Shown: positions 35,401-46,335 of the stretch, one piece after another | Layout of the letters: the number at the start of each line of letters is the position of its first letter | How positions within the stretch are numbered: the stretch's first letter is position 1 | Assembly: GCA_002633005.1 (NCBI GenBank) | Contig: NMRA01000268.1 | Coordinates: 194,585 to 258,584, forward strand | Direction of reading: 5' to 3' | Length of the DNA stretch: 64,000 nucleotides | Source of the DNA: Phoronis australis | Lineage: Eukaryota; Phoronida; Phoronidae | Translations under genes and position numbers: made by a program | Notes under the pieces: model-generated | Seen by the model: only the letters and a program-made list of their open reading frames with translations | Told to the model about the DNA's origin: nothing | Databases searched by the model: none

Positions 35401-38400
35401 ACGAAAGCTCCATATGTATGAAGCAAAAAATATGATAAAACATGTTGTCGACCTGTTTGGCCTCGCACATACTTATATACACTCAGTTACACTATGGAGG
35501 TTTACAGTCCGATTTCGAAAAATGGGAAACGAACCGAGTGGGAACTGACTTGAAGTGTTGTATTCGGCCGCATACGAGCCATGCTATTGGTCAATGATGC
35601 CCATATTCGCAGTTTCATCAAAGTGCTTAGAGAGGCTCGATGATTCTGGGAATGAGTTTGGTATGACAGACCTCTAACTTCTAATGCGATACAATTACTG
35701 TAATGTTCATGTGTTGTCCTAGACACGTGTACGTACAGTTACGGTAAAGCGTAATAAGATGAATTTTTTTCTCACATTATTTCTCGCATTATTTCATCAT
35801 TGAAAATTATTCGCTGAAAATATTTACTTTCGTTTTTGATAACTGGAGCCCTTATGTAAGCGCTAGGCCTCAGTGTTTTATGAATTAAACCACTTAATCA
35901 TTCGATCCTAGCAAATATATAGGCGCTGATGTTTGCCAATAGTGAAATATATCAAACAAACACAGAAAAGTCAGGAACCCCAACTGGGAATCGAACCACA
36001 GGTCTCTAAATTTGCGATCTAGTGCTCTTACCAATGAGTGATATATTCGTTTCTAGCGCATTGTTTTTCGAACGCTTTTATCAGTTCAGTCATGTCCTTG
36101 ACAATGGACAAAGGTATGTTCGAAGATCCGGAATTGATACTTCGATGTTCAATTTAGTTGTTTTGCTGTTGTCTACGTTTGTGGTTGGACAATAGTTTAA
36201 TGCGTTAAAATCCGATGGCAAGGTCGCAAACTCAAGATCATAGTACGCTATGCATCTCGTCAGATGTTCAGCACTATTGAAATGTTTAAAGTACATAATC
36301 AAGATTTCAAACCCGAGTCTAACTCAATAGTACCACATTTTAATGCCCAAAGTGTCTTTTGAACAAACAAAAGTGATCTCAACGATAGGTCTGTACCAAA
36401 GACATCGCGAATAAATTTTACGTCGATTTGCACCTGGACAACGATTGACCAACATCACTTATTTCAGGAAATGTTGAGCCCACCAACAGCGACCCGTTCA
36501 TGATGGTGCTGCCGTCAGTCGAACAGTATGATAACGCTTATACCACCAGCACCACGACTGGTCTCTCGGGATCATACGATAATTTCGTTACCTTGGTAAC
36601 GCTAACAAAGAATATTGCTGGCCTCTTGATGGATGGGTCGTCACTGAATGACACAGTTCTTGGAGGGTTCAGAGGATCGTACAATTGGACTCACATCCCA
36701 GGCTCAAAATACTCAGCATGTGCTATATGGGTGGAGCACGGCACTCACACGTTTACACATTCAGATCCAACCGCTACTTTCGCAATTTACGCTTACGGAC
36801 ATGCACCAAAGGAAAGCTATGGTTTTTCTGGCGGTTTCAGAATGGCGCCATTGTATGACTTCTGTGTAGCTACCAGCATGACACCTGGCGACGGGTTGGA
36901 TAATGACTGTGACGGGAGAGTAGATGAAGAGTTGTGGAACGATTTAGTAAGTGCTCCATTTTCTAACCATTGCCTTACTGTAGCAAATGAAGCAAGTCAC
37001 TTTTAGTAATTCTTGTTTCAGAATACTTTGGATTCGATTATCATTAGAAATAGAATTTATCAGAAAGGAATGTCCGTAAAATGAATAGTATAACTCCAGG
37101 TTTACCACGTCAAAGGTCCATTAATTTTGGTTACAGGTAATTTACATGTATCATGTCTCGTTTTATGTTTACTTTCCATTTAATAGAGTGCAATGTTTCA
37201 GGATGACGATGGTGACGGAACGACTGATGAAGACCTCGTCCAAGATGGCGATTATAACTTAACGTCTTCTTCGTCATCTTCGTATGTAACAGTTCATGCA
37301 ATCACTTTAATGACAACGACAGAAACAGAAAACTCTGTTACACTTTTATCTACTCCATCAAATCGTGAGTCACAAGATTCAAGTATCCAAACAACTACCA
37401 TAAGTAACAATCCATTGCCAAGCACAATATCGGAGTCTGCGGCTTCACAAATATTGTCACCAACACTGCCAGCGGACGAAAGCGCGATTTTTCCGACAAG
37501 TTCTACTGTCCCGAGTAATGAGTCGCCTAAAGAATCAACAGTGACAGTTGAGGTTTCAGGCTCCACACAAGCTTCGTCGGTTTCTTCGTCCTCCAAAGAC
37601 ACTTCGAATTCAGACTTCTCCTCCTCGTCGACACTCAAAGAAGCGACGAGTCTATCTACCACAAAGTCTTCAGCCATTGTCCAGTCTTCAACGACAATCG
37701 AAATAAGTGACGACACAATTATTCAAACAGAGAGACTAACAACTAGTTCGGCGACAGCTCCTGGTGCTATGTCAACGTCGTCGTATAGTGTTGTCTCTGT
37801 TCACACTAATTTTTCCCCAATGGAATCCCCCAGTCTCACTTCTGCCGTTGGTCCCGGCACTGCAGTAACTTCGTCCTCGTACATTACAACGTTCACTTCT
37901 AATAACCTGGTTGCAGGAACTGCTGAGGAATCCACAAAAGTAACGTCAACGGAAAATGAACAAACTATATCTCTAGAGTCTTCCCTTGGTAATACCCGTT
38001 ACAACGTAACATACTCCAGTGTAAAAGAAAGCATGCTAAGTACCACTCAAGAAGAAATTTCAGCGTCGCTTGCAAAAGCGCAATCAAATTCCGTAATTAT
38101 CAATTCAGACTCGTTTTCAGTAGCGACATCCGTGTGGTCAAATGGTTTGTTTTTCTCTTACGAACATCGACAGACGCCCAGTAGTGACAAAGTTCCCAGT
38201 GAATCCATGACACTGCACAGTGGCAACGTTTACGATACTTTGGTCAGGTTGTCTTCAAAAACTGGTTCGCCCATTTATACCTCTGATGAAACACTTTCCC
38301 CGTTGAAAGCGCTCACTGACAGCGTGTTGTCTCATGTGACAAAGCCTTCCGGACCCTCTGCATTCACTGTAAAAGATACGATGTCCATGCATGAGCCTGG

Positions 38401-39058
38401 TTTAAAGCCATCGCCTGCAACAAGTGGCGACAGTAGCGTTGACTCACCAATAGAAATACCTAAAAATACCGAATGGCCATCGTCCTTGTTTTCGACTACT
38501 TCGTCACATGGTGACCCCTCTGCAGGAGCAATGACTACGACGACACGTCGCCCGGACTATGAATCGCCGCTGACAACTCAGAGGGAGGAAAACGGTCGGA
38601 CTCCTGTCCAGAACACACCGCCAGGACAAGGTAGAACGTTGCCACCTCCTGCCGAAGACGTCCTTAACAAAATAAAATCCTCACTTAATATTTCTCTACC
38701 TGGTGACGTCAAATTAATTGATGATATTATCACATTGATACGAGGTTATAGACCTGACGTCATCGACCCAAACGTGATCATAATTGTTTGTACAGTTGTT
38801 CCAATATGCGTCCTTTTGTGCTGTTGTGTATTTTGTTGCTGGTTCTGTGGCTGCAATAAAAAACGGAAGCGGAAACGGCAAGTCCAAAGTGAACTTGCGC
38901 ACGCGGTGGATGACAAGGATACTGATCCGTCCTCGACTAAAAGTGATGAACAACATCCGGACTTGTTTGAAATGAAGGATACGGATAAAAAATGGGCAGT
39001 GGATAGCGATGAGATGTTCATAGATAAAAAACGTGCAGCTGATTTAGGACTGACATAA
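29407..39058 (+). CDS. IgGFc-binding-domain transmembrane protein with mucin-like stalk (5' incomplete)
   Basis: Seven in-phase exons: 29,407-29,647; 29,993-30,116; 31,840-31,963; 33,388-33,523; 34,745-34,903; 36,468-36,946; 37,202-39,058. They give 1,039 residues with the N terminus missing. Residues 1 to about 400 match the IgGFc-binding N-terminal domain of invertebrate FCGBP-like proteins: NKGIHI, SADGFVVLPVDVLGTEY, IGVVAAQDNTLVNF, LPVSTVGKQYVTAPIA and NSDPFMMVLPSVEQY. Residues about 405-435 hold an Asp-rich pair, DGLDNDCDGRVDEE then DDDGDGTTDEDL, typical of calcium-binding repeats. A Ser/Thr-rich stalk follows to about 905, then one transmembrane helix (about 945-968, VIIIVCTVVPICVLLCCCVF), a basic stop-transfer KKRKRKRQ and a cytoplasmic tail of about 65 residues. 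It is inferred to act at the cell surface as a mucin-like adhesion or recognition receptor. The membrane anchor differs from the secreted vertebrate FCGBP. Confidence 0.85.
29648..29992 (+). other. GC-AG intron
   Basis: The exon ends CTGATAG and the intron starts GCAAGG. The acceptor is TTATTGTAG. With this GC donor the reading joins ALIG to VVAAQDNTLV, as the protein family requires. The next GT downstream would include an in-frame TGA, so a GT donor is not available. Confidence 0.75.
32061..32564. mobile_element. hAT-type MITE in an intron of the IgGFc-binding-type gene
   Basis: The inverted ends read CAGCCTCGTCTCCAAGCCTC (from 32,071) and the complement of CAGCCTCGTCCCGAAGCCTC (ending 32,556). 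They stay inverted for about 65 bp, through GCTGATCGGTTTAGCCATTT. The 8-bp word CCTTACTA stands on both sides (32,061-32,068 and 32,557-32,564), with two extra bases at the left junction. A TGTGTCAGAATTCTGACACA palindrome lies inside. No coding content was seen. It lies between exons 3 and 4 of the seven listed. Confidence 0.7.
32624..32930. mobile_element. foldback MITE family, intronic copy
   Basis: The ends are inverted: TGCATTTCGTCCCCGTTTAGC at the left and the complement, GCTTAACGGGGCGAAATGCA, at the right. Internal words CTTGAGTAACGGAAATAGAATTC and GGTAAGGAAT recur in related copies near 33,895-34,180, 39,600-39,880, 41,000-41,300 and 55,279-55,604. It lies in the same intron as the hAT-type MITE. 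It is non-coding. Confidence 0.6.
33895..34180. repeat. foldback MITE family, diverged intronic copy
   Basis: It shares ATTCTTAAACGAAGCGTTTTG, AAAATCCGCAATTTTAAG and GACGGAAATGTAATTC with the copy at 32,624-32,930 in the same order, with many substitutions. It lies between exons 4 and 5 of the seven listed. Confidence 0.5.
35975..36048 (-). repeat. tRNA-like sequence, probable SINE head or tRNA pseudogene
   Basis: On the minus strand ACTCATTGGTAAGAGCAC resembles an A box and GGTTCGATTCCCA is a good B box about 30 bases further. The flanks do not form a clean seven-base acceptor stem, so a functional tRNA is unlikely. It lies in the intron between exons 5 and 6 of the seven listed. Confidence 0.45.
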
Positions 39059-39599
39059 ATATGCGTCTGAAATGGGCTGCACTCGATTGACTTTGCTCCA
39101 CCGGATCAACCTACAAAGACTTCTTATTGGTTCTCGATCGGATTGGCATAGAACGTGAAAAATAGACTAAATTGCATTAATCAAATTGTACACCGGGTAT
39201 TTTTAAGGTTTATTTGCAAAGCTTTTGAATTTTTGTTGATGTTAGATCATGTTTCCTTCAGTTGAGAATATGAGAAAAAAACTATCTGTCAACTGCTCGT
39301 CACTTGGTCAAGCGTAGCACATTTCCCATATATGGAAAATGTGACCATTGACCTTTGATGAAAACAAAACGACGATTTCAAGCAGCAGCCAGCCTGACTT
39401 CTTTGAGCGCATGCGCATAGCTATCAGAGGCGGAGAATTTGAAAACTACATTGGGACGAAAGAGTTTATATTTCGTCTGTCTCAAAAATAGTGAATCTGA
39501 CGATTTTTTCTAGAAGTTCTTTTTTAAAAGATATTAAAATATCTAAAATGAATAAGTCTTATAGTATCCGGTATTTTTGCTTTTTTCGCGTTCTACGCC

Positions 39600-39880
39600 T
39601 CTTTAAGAAAATGCTTTAGAGTTTATTGGGGTTGGCCTATCATAAAATTGCGTGCATTTAACAAATTCAGTAAAACAAAATTGCGCGTTTATACATATTG
39701 TATGGCACAGATCTCAGTGAAGTCTCTTAATCTCAAGTCTCTCTTAGTCTCTTAATCGCAAGTCTCTTAATCTTATAAGATCCGTCTTTCCATTCTTTAC
39801 CATGACAGGATTCTATTTCCGTTACTCAAGAAAATGCGTCACCAGCTTATTGCGGTTGGCCGATCTCAAAATTGCGCATA
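39600..39880. repeat. foldback MITE family copy
   Basis: It contains GGATTCTATTTCCGTTACTC and AAGAAAATGCGTCACCAGC, the reverse complement of the CTTGAGTAACGGAAATAGAATTC core seen at 32,624-32,930. Confidence 0.5.
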
Positions 39881-40564
39881 CAGAAAGAGCGTTTGTACGT
39901 ACCACCTGTGACTTGTGTTGCCAGCTTTTGCCGCATCAGTAGTCTTATCATGTTCCTAGCGCCCTCTAGACGAGTGATATCTGGGCTCGGAAAGAACTGA
40001 AAGTACGCTATTTTGTCAGACCAAGCTTACGGCGTGACTAGAAATTTCACGAGCTTGTTCTGAAGAAATAATCAATTGTCAGCTCTTTAAAATCCCTGAA
40101 ATCATGTCTAGTTTGATAAAAAATAGGTTTGAGGCCAATTTAATAACGACGAGCGATCTAAATCGAAAGTACGTTTTGTGATGGAAGGCGGGTTAGTATA
40201 ACAGGCGGTACAACTTACCATTAAGTGTGCAGTTTTTGCGCACGCGTATTTTTCCTGACATCCTATTGAATTAAACTGTCATAGCTCAGTTTTACCGACA
40301 TTTGTCAAGAATGCATTAAATTAGTGTCATTTGGCTCTTCTCGATCCATCAGAAATTAGGGCCGCGTCACAAAGTGAAATTAAATTGTCTTGACTAATTG
40401 TGTTCCGTGTACTTTTTAAACTCAATACCATCAGCCTACATCTGGTCAAAGACCTACAGCAAAACAATTTCAATAACAAAACACACGTACGAATATGCTA
40501 GCAGAAGTTTCCATCATCCATTAACTTTAAAATTGTTATATAACACCGAGGTATGATACACCAT

Positions 40565-40690
40565 ATATTTGGGTAAAGTCACGAGTGTACCGCATTTTGA
40601 GAACCAGTTTTCTGTACTGAATAACAGGCGTCAAACTGGCTCTCAAAATGCAATACCCTCGAAAGTGATTTTTACCCAAATTTGAGTGGA
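40565..40690. mobile_element. palindromic MITE
   Basis: The arms ATTTGGGTAAAGTCACGAGTG (left) and CGAAAGTGATTTTTACCCAAAT (right) are near-complements. The palindrome continues inward through CGCATTTTGAGAACCAGTTT and AAACTGGCTCTCAAAATGC. The core (CCAGTTTGACGCCTGTTATTCAG in reverse) recurs at 55,100-55,172 inside a PSMD4 intron, so this is a small dispersed family. Confidence 0.65.
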
Positions 40691-40999
40691 ATTTCAGCAC
40701 ACTGGGTTTCAGAATTTACCTTCAATTTTAATCTGAGATTACACTTGGATTGGTCCATGTATAGTGTATATATTGGTCCATGTATAGTGTATGTATTCTT
40801 CAATCCCCGTCCGGAAGGCACAATATACAAAAAGTGATAGATCTATGCATTCTCAGTAAAGGAACACAACATGGAATTATTAGCTTGATCGGAACTATGA
40901 AACAGGAAAACCCGTTATGTTTTTGTTGATTCCCGACGTCTTGTAGAATTGAAATCGAGGACGTTGACGTTATTAGTTATCAGCTGGACAAAAACGAAA

Positions 41000-41300
41000 A
41001 ATCAAATTACGCCTTTTACTCTCGTAAAAATCGATTTCATATTATTACCTACCGTGAATGGATTCTATTTCCCTCGTGACCAAGAACATCGAAACTATCA
41101 GCGAATTGAAAAAACTCTTCGGAGTTAATAGGATTGTCCAACCCTAAAATTGCGGAATTCTAAAATGGCACGTGATAACATCGATTGCCTGTAACGGAAA
41201 TAGAATTCTATCAAGGTAAAGAATATTATGAGACAGATTTTATAACAGTAAAGATCTAATTCGTTTAGACAGATAAACAGGGCGAAATATTCGAAACTGG
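41000..41300. repeat. foldback MITE family copy
   Basis: It contains both orientations of the family core: GGATTCTATTTCCCTCGTGAC near 41,060 and AACGGAAATAGAATTCTATC near 41,195. It ends in CAGGGCGAAATATTCG, matching the GGGCGAAATGCA end of the 32,624-32,930 copy. Confidence 0.5.
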
Positions 41301-41344
41301 GAATTTATAGTAGTAAATTAGCTCGGGTTAATCGCTTGATAATC

Positions 41345-41670
41345 TGAAAGCTCACAAGTCCAAATAAGTCCGAAGGACCATAAGACCGAAGGATCAGAAA
41401 TCTGATAAAAAGTAATGGTGTTCCGAAGGTCCAAAGTACCGAAAACTAGAAAAATATATCGGTGAGCACCGAAAATCACTGCGATAACTAATGCTCAGCG
41501 CTTATTGTCGATCCTTGTTTGTATCGTTTCAAGAGACACTTGCTCATAATGACAACTTGTGACCCTTAGCACCTATGAATCACTGGTGATTTCAACCTTC
41601 GGAGCTGTGAGTCTTCGCGGACTTGTGGACTTTCGGACTAGTGCACTGGTGGATATTCGGACTATCCACG
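41345..41670. repeat. self-complementary TCCGAAGG-rich stretch
   Basis: The left part has AGTCCGAAGGACCATAAGACC, GAAGGATCAG and GTTCCGAAGGTCC. The right part has the complement as ACCTTCGGAGC, TCTTCGCGGAC, ACTTTCGGACT and TATTCGGACT. The arrangement suggests a diverged foldback element. Confidence 0.4.
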
Positions 41671-44338
41671 TAGACCCACCGGAAGACGTATATTCGCAGA
41701 GTGTCATACATTTTACCTTTCTAGTCCCCTAAACCTAAGGGTGATCCTATAAATGCAAAATTTGGTAGCGACATCGACATGCAATGAAGACGTATACCTG
41801 TAGTGCAAAGTTTATGGTACTATCGCACCGTTAGTTTATTGTCTGGATAAGTCCAAACGTTCTGAAATAAATTATAATCTGTTTCTCACATAACTTCGTT
41901 TTTGTAAGACGTTTATTTTTTCTTGTAGAGAAAAATCCTCTGACCCATACACATTTTAATTGTGGCTCTGATTTACACCCATTCAAGACGAGACTCTATT
42001 TGTGGAGATTCCCTATCATCACTGTTGTTCATAATTTTGTGATTGCATGGCGACGGTAATTTTGATAATCTTAACTCGTGTTTTCCAGAAACCAATAAGC
42101 TTTCACAAAGTTTCAAACGGATATAAACTCACGCTTTGTTAAATGAAACTAACCTTTGGTTTAGACCACATGTAGTTAGGACATTTGGCTCAAAATTTTC
42201 TTCGGTCAAGTAAGAAGTAATTTGTGGACAAGGAGAGAACACAGAATTATTTTTTGAGACCAAGCTTTACTAGTTGGATTGTCACGGAGGTTTATTTTTT
42301 GCGCCAATTCTGGTATTAAACAATTACGCAGCCATTTCTTTCAAATTCAAGAACCACTATACTACTCATCTCTGTTAGTAACAAGTTAAGATCAGTTTTG
42401 GAGCAGTAGATGACAAAACCAAAAGTTAGATATGTGACGGGACGTTCGTAACTTTACGCTTATTGTTATTCTTATTTAGTTGCAAATGTTCAGTTATTCT
42501 TATGCTAATATCTTTGTTGCGTCTCAGTGCGCCTTTGTTACGTGGTCATATGGGCGCGACTGTATGTGTCGGGCACTTCGCTAGCGACAGGCTTAGGAGA
42601 AGGGTGTTTCCTTCCTTTGCCTTCATGAAAATTGATCGTTATCATGTGCAATTGAACTGAAACGTATGCCTGATGAGAGGAAATACACATTTTTGATGTT
42701 CAGTGGAGACTTGCTTTGTTACAGATAGATTTGTCAAATGCTTGTCATGTCTCATTTTACTAAAAAGAGAAATATTTGAATGTTAGAAAAAATTGAGAAA
42801 ATGTCTTCCAAAAAAATGCCAATTGCTAGTTTTCAAGAGACGATCGACCCCGACGACTCTTTTGTTTGCACAAGACCGAAAACTTTATGTGGCCCATGTG
42901 AATGTGTGGTGAATGTGAGTGATTAGGAAATCTGATAATACTGCAGATAATACGTTTTCATGACAGTTCAATTTTACCGCTTGTTTATCTTGTATGTGAA
43001 TATGACTGAATAAATGTTTTTCGCTTCAAATAAGTCAGTTTCTTTGACGGAACGGGGTGTTTATAATCACTACAACGTAGGCATTCTCGAGAAAACACAA
43101 CTCTTTGAAATCACACACCTTAGCACCATGACAAAAGACTCAAACAAACCAATTTCATCAAAAAACCTCAAAAAGATAGGGGTGGCGGCAAAGTATCACA
43201 TCTGCATGATATTTTATTACCTTAGAAGCATCTAAGCACGTTTAGTTGATGCTTTTCGGCAATGAATGCTTTCATCAAAATCATGCTGATGTTGACAGTG
43301 ATCTGCACTCACTCCAATCGTTTAGTACATTTTGCAAGATTTTTGATAAATGGTATGACGTTAAAATCTGTAAACTTTCAAAAGTTTGCGGGCTTTTTGA
43401 TACTGTTTTTCACAATTATTCAGTAGCTAGGTATGAGCAGGCTTTTCTTTCGAGGGAAACGTGTTCCCTCATATAAGTTCCTGACTTAGTGGTCTGTGAG
43501 TTGATCTAAGTCATGTGACAAAATGATTTAAATACTGACATGAAAACTCACAGAGGAACTGCCAAATTTTTTTTTATTTATGTATTCGTGTATAATAATT
43601 GTATATAGACTTCTTTGTATTTTTTTACCCAGATCTAATGCCTCTTGGCGCTTTCTGGGTTATGTATATTCATTGTGTTCTGAAGATTTCGTAATAAACA
43701 TTAAAAAAATGCCAAATTTGGTTTGTATGTCTTATTCGCCTGCAATTTGACAAATGAGTAACTGTGTCAATAAGCTATTTAATTTACTTACAAGAAAACT
43801 TGCTTAATATTCCTGGTCTTTATTTTAATGAATATTGGTTACTGATTGTTCTTTTTTAATATGGTGATCATTATTATCGTTAATATTCTGGTTGCTGATC
43901 GTTGGCAAGGGATGAAAAAATATATTAAGTGACTACGTCAGGGGTTTTTGAGCTACGGCTACCTTGTCAATTCCAGTCTGCAACCCACTTTTATCAAAAT
44001 TGTTTAAAGATGACACTCATAACGGTCTTCTAAGTTCCTATAAACTTCAAATAATATGACAGGTAATTGTGAACGCAATCGCACCACTTATAAACTCCTC
44101 TTGATCACCACAATACCCACCCATCCCCAAAGTCGCCGCAATATCCACGCCCNCCCGCCCCTGTCACGTTGGGTTCTAAAAAAGTTGGTGGTCAACATCC
44201 TGATTGAGCAAGTCAAAAAAACCACTGACAGCGCTATGTCAACAATTTTGCAATAGAATAAATGCCACAATAATGGAATCTTTGATATTGTTATATCGTG
44301 AGTGGCGTAACCCATGATACCACATCTTCTATGTGTCC

Positions 44339-44508
44339 CAGCCAATGGTATTACTTCGCCTACTTGGCCCAGCCAATGGTATTACTTCGCCTACATGGCC
44401 CAGCCAATGGTATTACTTCACCTACATGACCCAGCCAATGGTATTACTTCGTCTACGTGGCCCAGCCAATGGTATTACTTCGCCTACGTGGCCCAGCCAA
44501 TGGTATTA
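44339..44508 (+). repeat. 31-bp minisatellite, about 5.5 units, ending at an N
   Basis: The unit starts CAGCCAATGGTATTACTTCG and ends CTACATGGCC. Five full units with one to three differences each run from 44,339, and a sixth breaks off at the single N at 44,509, so the true copy number is unknown. Each unit contains a CCAAT pentamer. Since 31 is not a multiple of three, the array cannot encode a simple repeated peptide. Confidence 0.9.
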
Positions 44509-45434
44509 NCTTGGCTAATTATTGTTTTATGGCCTGGTCATCCATTCAGCCAAAAGTAGTTCCATAGGTGGCTTATCAGCCAATTGTTCACGCACGCTGA
44601 CTCACAATAGAAGCCTGATAAGAGTGAAGGTGGATAAATGCGGTGTTCCTACAGTTTCTTGTGGTAGTGGATGTGTTCACGACATGAGTAACTCATGCTG
44701 TTTTGAAGGATTCGTAAGAACACTCACAAATGAGGGGATACAGATGTCCAGTGACCTAAAAATAAAAGAGCATCAGTCAATAATTGAGATCTCAATTTTA
44801 TTTTAAAAAGCATCACACTATTTGAGAAATATATAAACTGATGACAGTTTTATGGGTTATATGGGAAAATCTGAAGAGGTTGGGATATCCCTATACATGT
44901 AAGACAATGTTTTTCTGGCAAATGAGACTGTTAAGTGCATGGATTGAACGGTTCGCACTTTTTATATCCACTCTAGGCAATAAAAATATGAAACAAATAC
45001 CTTGCCCTGAACATGTTTACAGCATTACTTTTTATATGTTCAGTTAGTATTTTCTGAACTAGCAGTTCAATTTAAGTTTGCCAAGCAGAATATTATTTAT
45101 TACACAGTTGCGGAATATTAGTGGGTATGTAAATTTTGGGAAATTATTTCTGTGAATTTTGTGGAATTTCCGCAGGATATCTGCAAATGTCTACAGGCAT
45201 ATTTGATCCAGGAAAACGCTTGGGAGGCGAATTTAATTTTTCGAATATCTACTCAAATGTTGTGGATTTGGGACAAGTTAAGTACTACTACAGAAAATAT
45301 ATCAGCGACAGTTTCAAAACTCTGCTTACAGAGACAAACAAGGATTAAGATTGTCAAAACACATGTATTTGTGAAGGCTGATGTATGTCCTTGACATCAT
45401 ATGAGCAGTTGGTAATGGTCATTGGGTAGTTATT

Positions 45435-45867
45435 GCTGTGCGTGAACTTGGAATCCTGCTTAATCGCAAGCAGTGAGTGTTGCATGAACTTGGAATAGAA
45501 TATTCTTTAAGGCAAAAAGTGAAATTTTTGTTCGGTGAAAAGAATTATTGTTGTAATTCTTGTCCTCGTGATCAATCATTTTCTGCTTTACCGTAACTTG
45601 TGTCGCTGAACTGGAGGCATATGTGAATGGCTAAATCGATTATTGTTAGGTGAAACTGATCACCCGTAGTTAAAAAAAGCTGGTTAAAATTGACATTATT
45701 TTTATTCAAATGTAACTTCATTTAGTACAGTGCAAATTTTTCTTTTATGAACATGAACGTGATCATTTGAGTGAACTTGTCAAGTTGCCTCGCGTATTCT
45801 CAAGTTCACGCAACACCCACTTCTGCTTAATCTTGAGATTAAGCTGGATTCCAAGTTCACGTACAGC
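45435..45867. mobile_element. MITE with inverted ends, next to the Gypsy insertion
   Basis: The left end GCTGTGCGTGAACTTGGAAT matches the complement of the right end ATTCCAAGTTCACGTACAGC. The pairing continues through CTGCTTAATC. Further AAGTTCACG and CTTGAGATTAAGC words follow at 45,790-46,070, so a second partial copy probably lies directly beyond. The Gypsy element inserted just after GAGATTAAGC, into this repeat cluster. Confidence 0.6.
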
Positions 45868-46072
45868 AGTATGACAATCAGCTGCTATGCTTATATTCAC
45901 GACTTTAGGTCGCTGGTGTGTATTTCCTGCTATTTGAGTCCTAGTGAGGGACACTTCACTTGAGCTGTACGTGTTTAGACGTTTCACATAGCAGATTGAG
46001 CAGAAGCTAAAGTGCATTTTGTTGAATAGTTGAATAGTAAGTTCACGCATACGCGATCTTGAGATTAAGCAC

Positions 46073-46195
46073 TGAAACACTTTGTGTTTTAAGTTAAGAC
46101 AAAGAACGTCGTGGTTGACTCTCTATTCGTGTGTAAAGATAATAACTACATTACATGTGGTCCGTAATACTAGACTTAGGTACGCGTATACAACA
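46073..46195 (-). repeat. 3' LTR of the Gypsy element
   Basis: 123 bp, starting TGAAACACTTTGTGTTTT and ending GCGTATACAACA on the plus strand. Identical to 50,150-50,272. On the minus strand it follows the purine tract and is the downstream LTR. Confidence 0.92.
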
Positions 46196-46207
46196 TCTCC
46201 CTTCGTT
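46196..46207 (-). promoter_or_regulatory. polypurine tract
   Basis: On the minus strand AACGAAGGGAGA directly precedes the 3' LTR start TGTTG. This is the expected primer site for plus-strand DNA synthesis. Confidence 0.75.
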
Positions 46208-46335
46208 AAAAAAAGTTTAAGTACAATATAAGGTACATTCCAGTAAGTTGTCCATCATAAAGTCACTACGATAACACTAAAGTCCAACTTGTAAACACGT
46301 AAACTAACTATATGTGAGTATATATATAGTGTCCT

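Larger units (their letters stand above)
39059..45430. other. intergenic, MITE-rich; no gene seen
   Basis: About 6.4 kb after the stop of the IgGFc-binding-type gene. It contains foldback-family copies (39,600-39,880; 41,000-41,300), the palindromic element at 40,565-40,690, a TCCGAAGG-rich self-complementary stretch (41,345-41,670), a CCATATATGG palindrome at 39,326-39,335 and the minisatellite at 44,339-44,508. Short ORFs at 42,463-43,476 and 44,522-45,394 have no recognised motif. AATAAACATTAAAAAAA near 43,691-43,707 looks like an old retrotransposed tail or a 3' end, but no coding sequence precedes it. Confidence 0.4.

Noticed and set aside
37294-37716. 140-codon antisense ORF
   Set aside because: Shadow of the Ser/Thr-rich stalk exon. 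Its composition (Val/Asp/Glu) is the reverse complement of TCN/ACN codons.
43560-43710. 3' end of an unseen gene at AATAAACATTAAAAAAA
   Set aside because: No coding exon with splice signals could be placed upstream. An old retrotransposed tail is as likely.
44339-44508. CRISPR-like direct repeats
   Set aside because: The units are contiguous without spacers, and the sequence is eukaryotic. It is a minisatellite.
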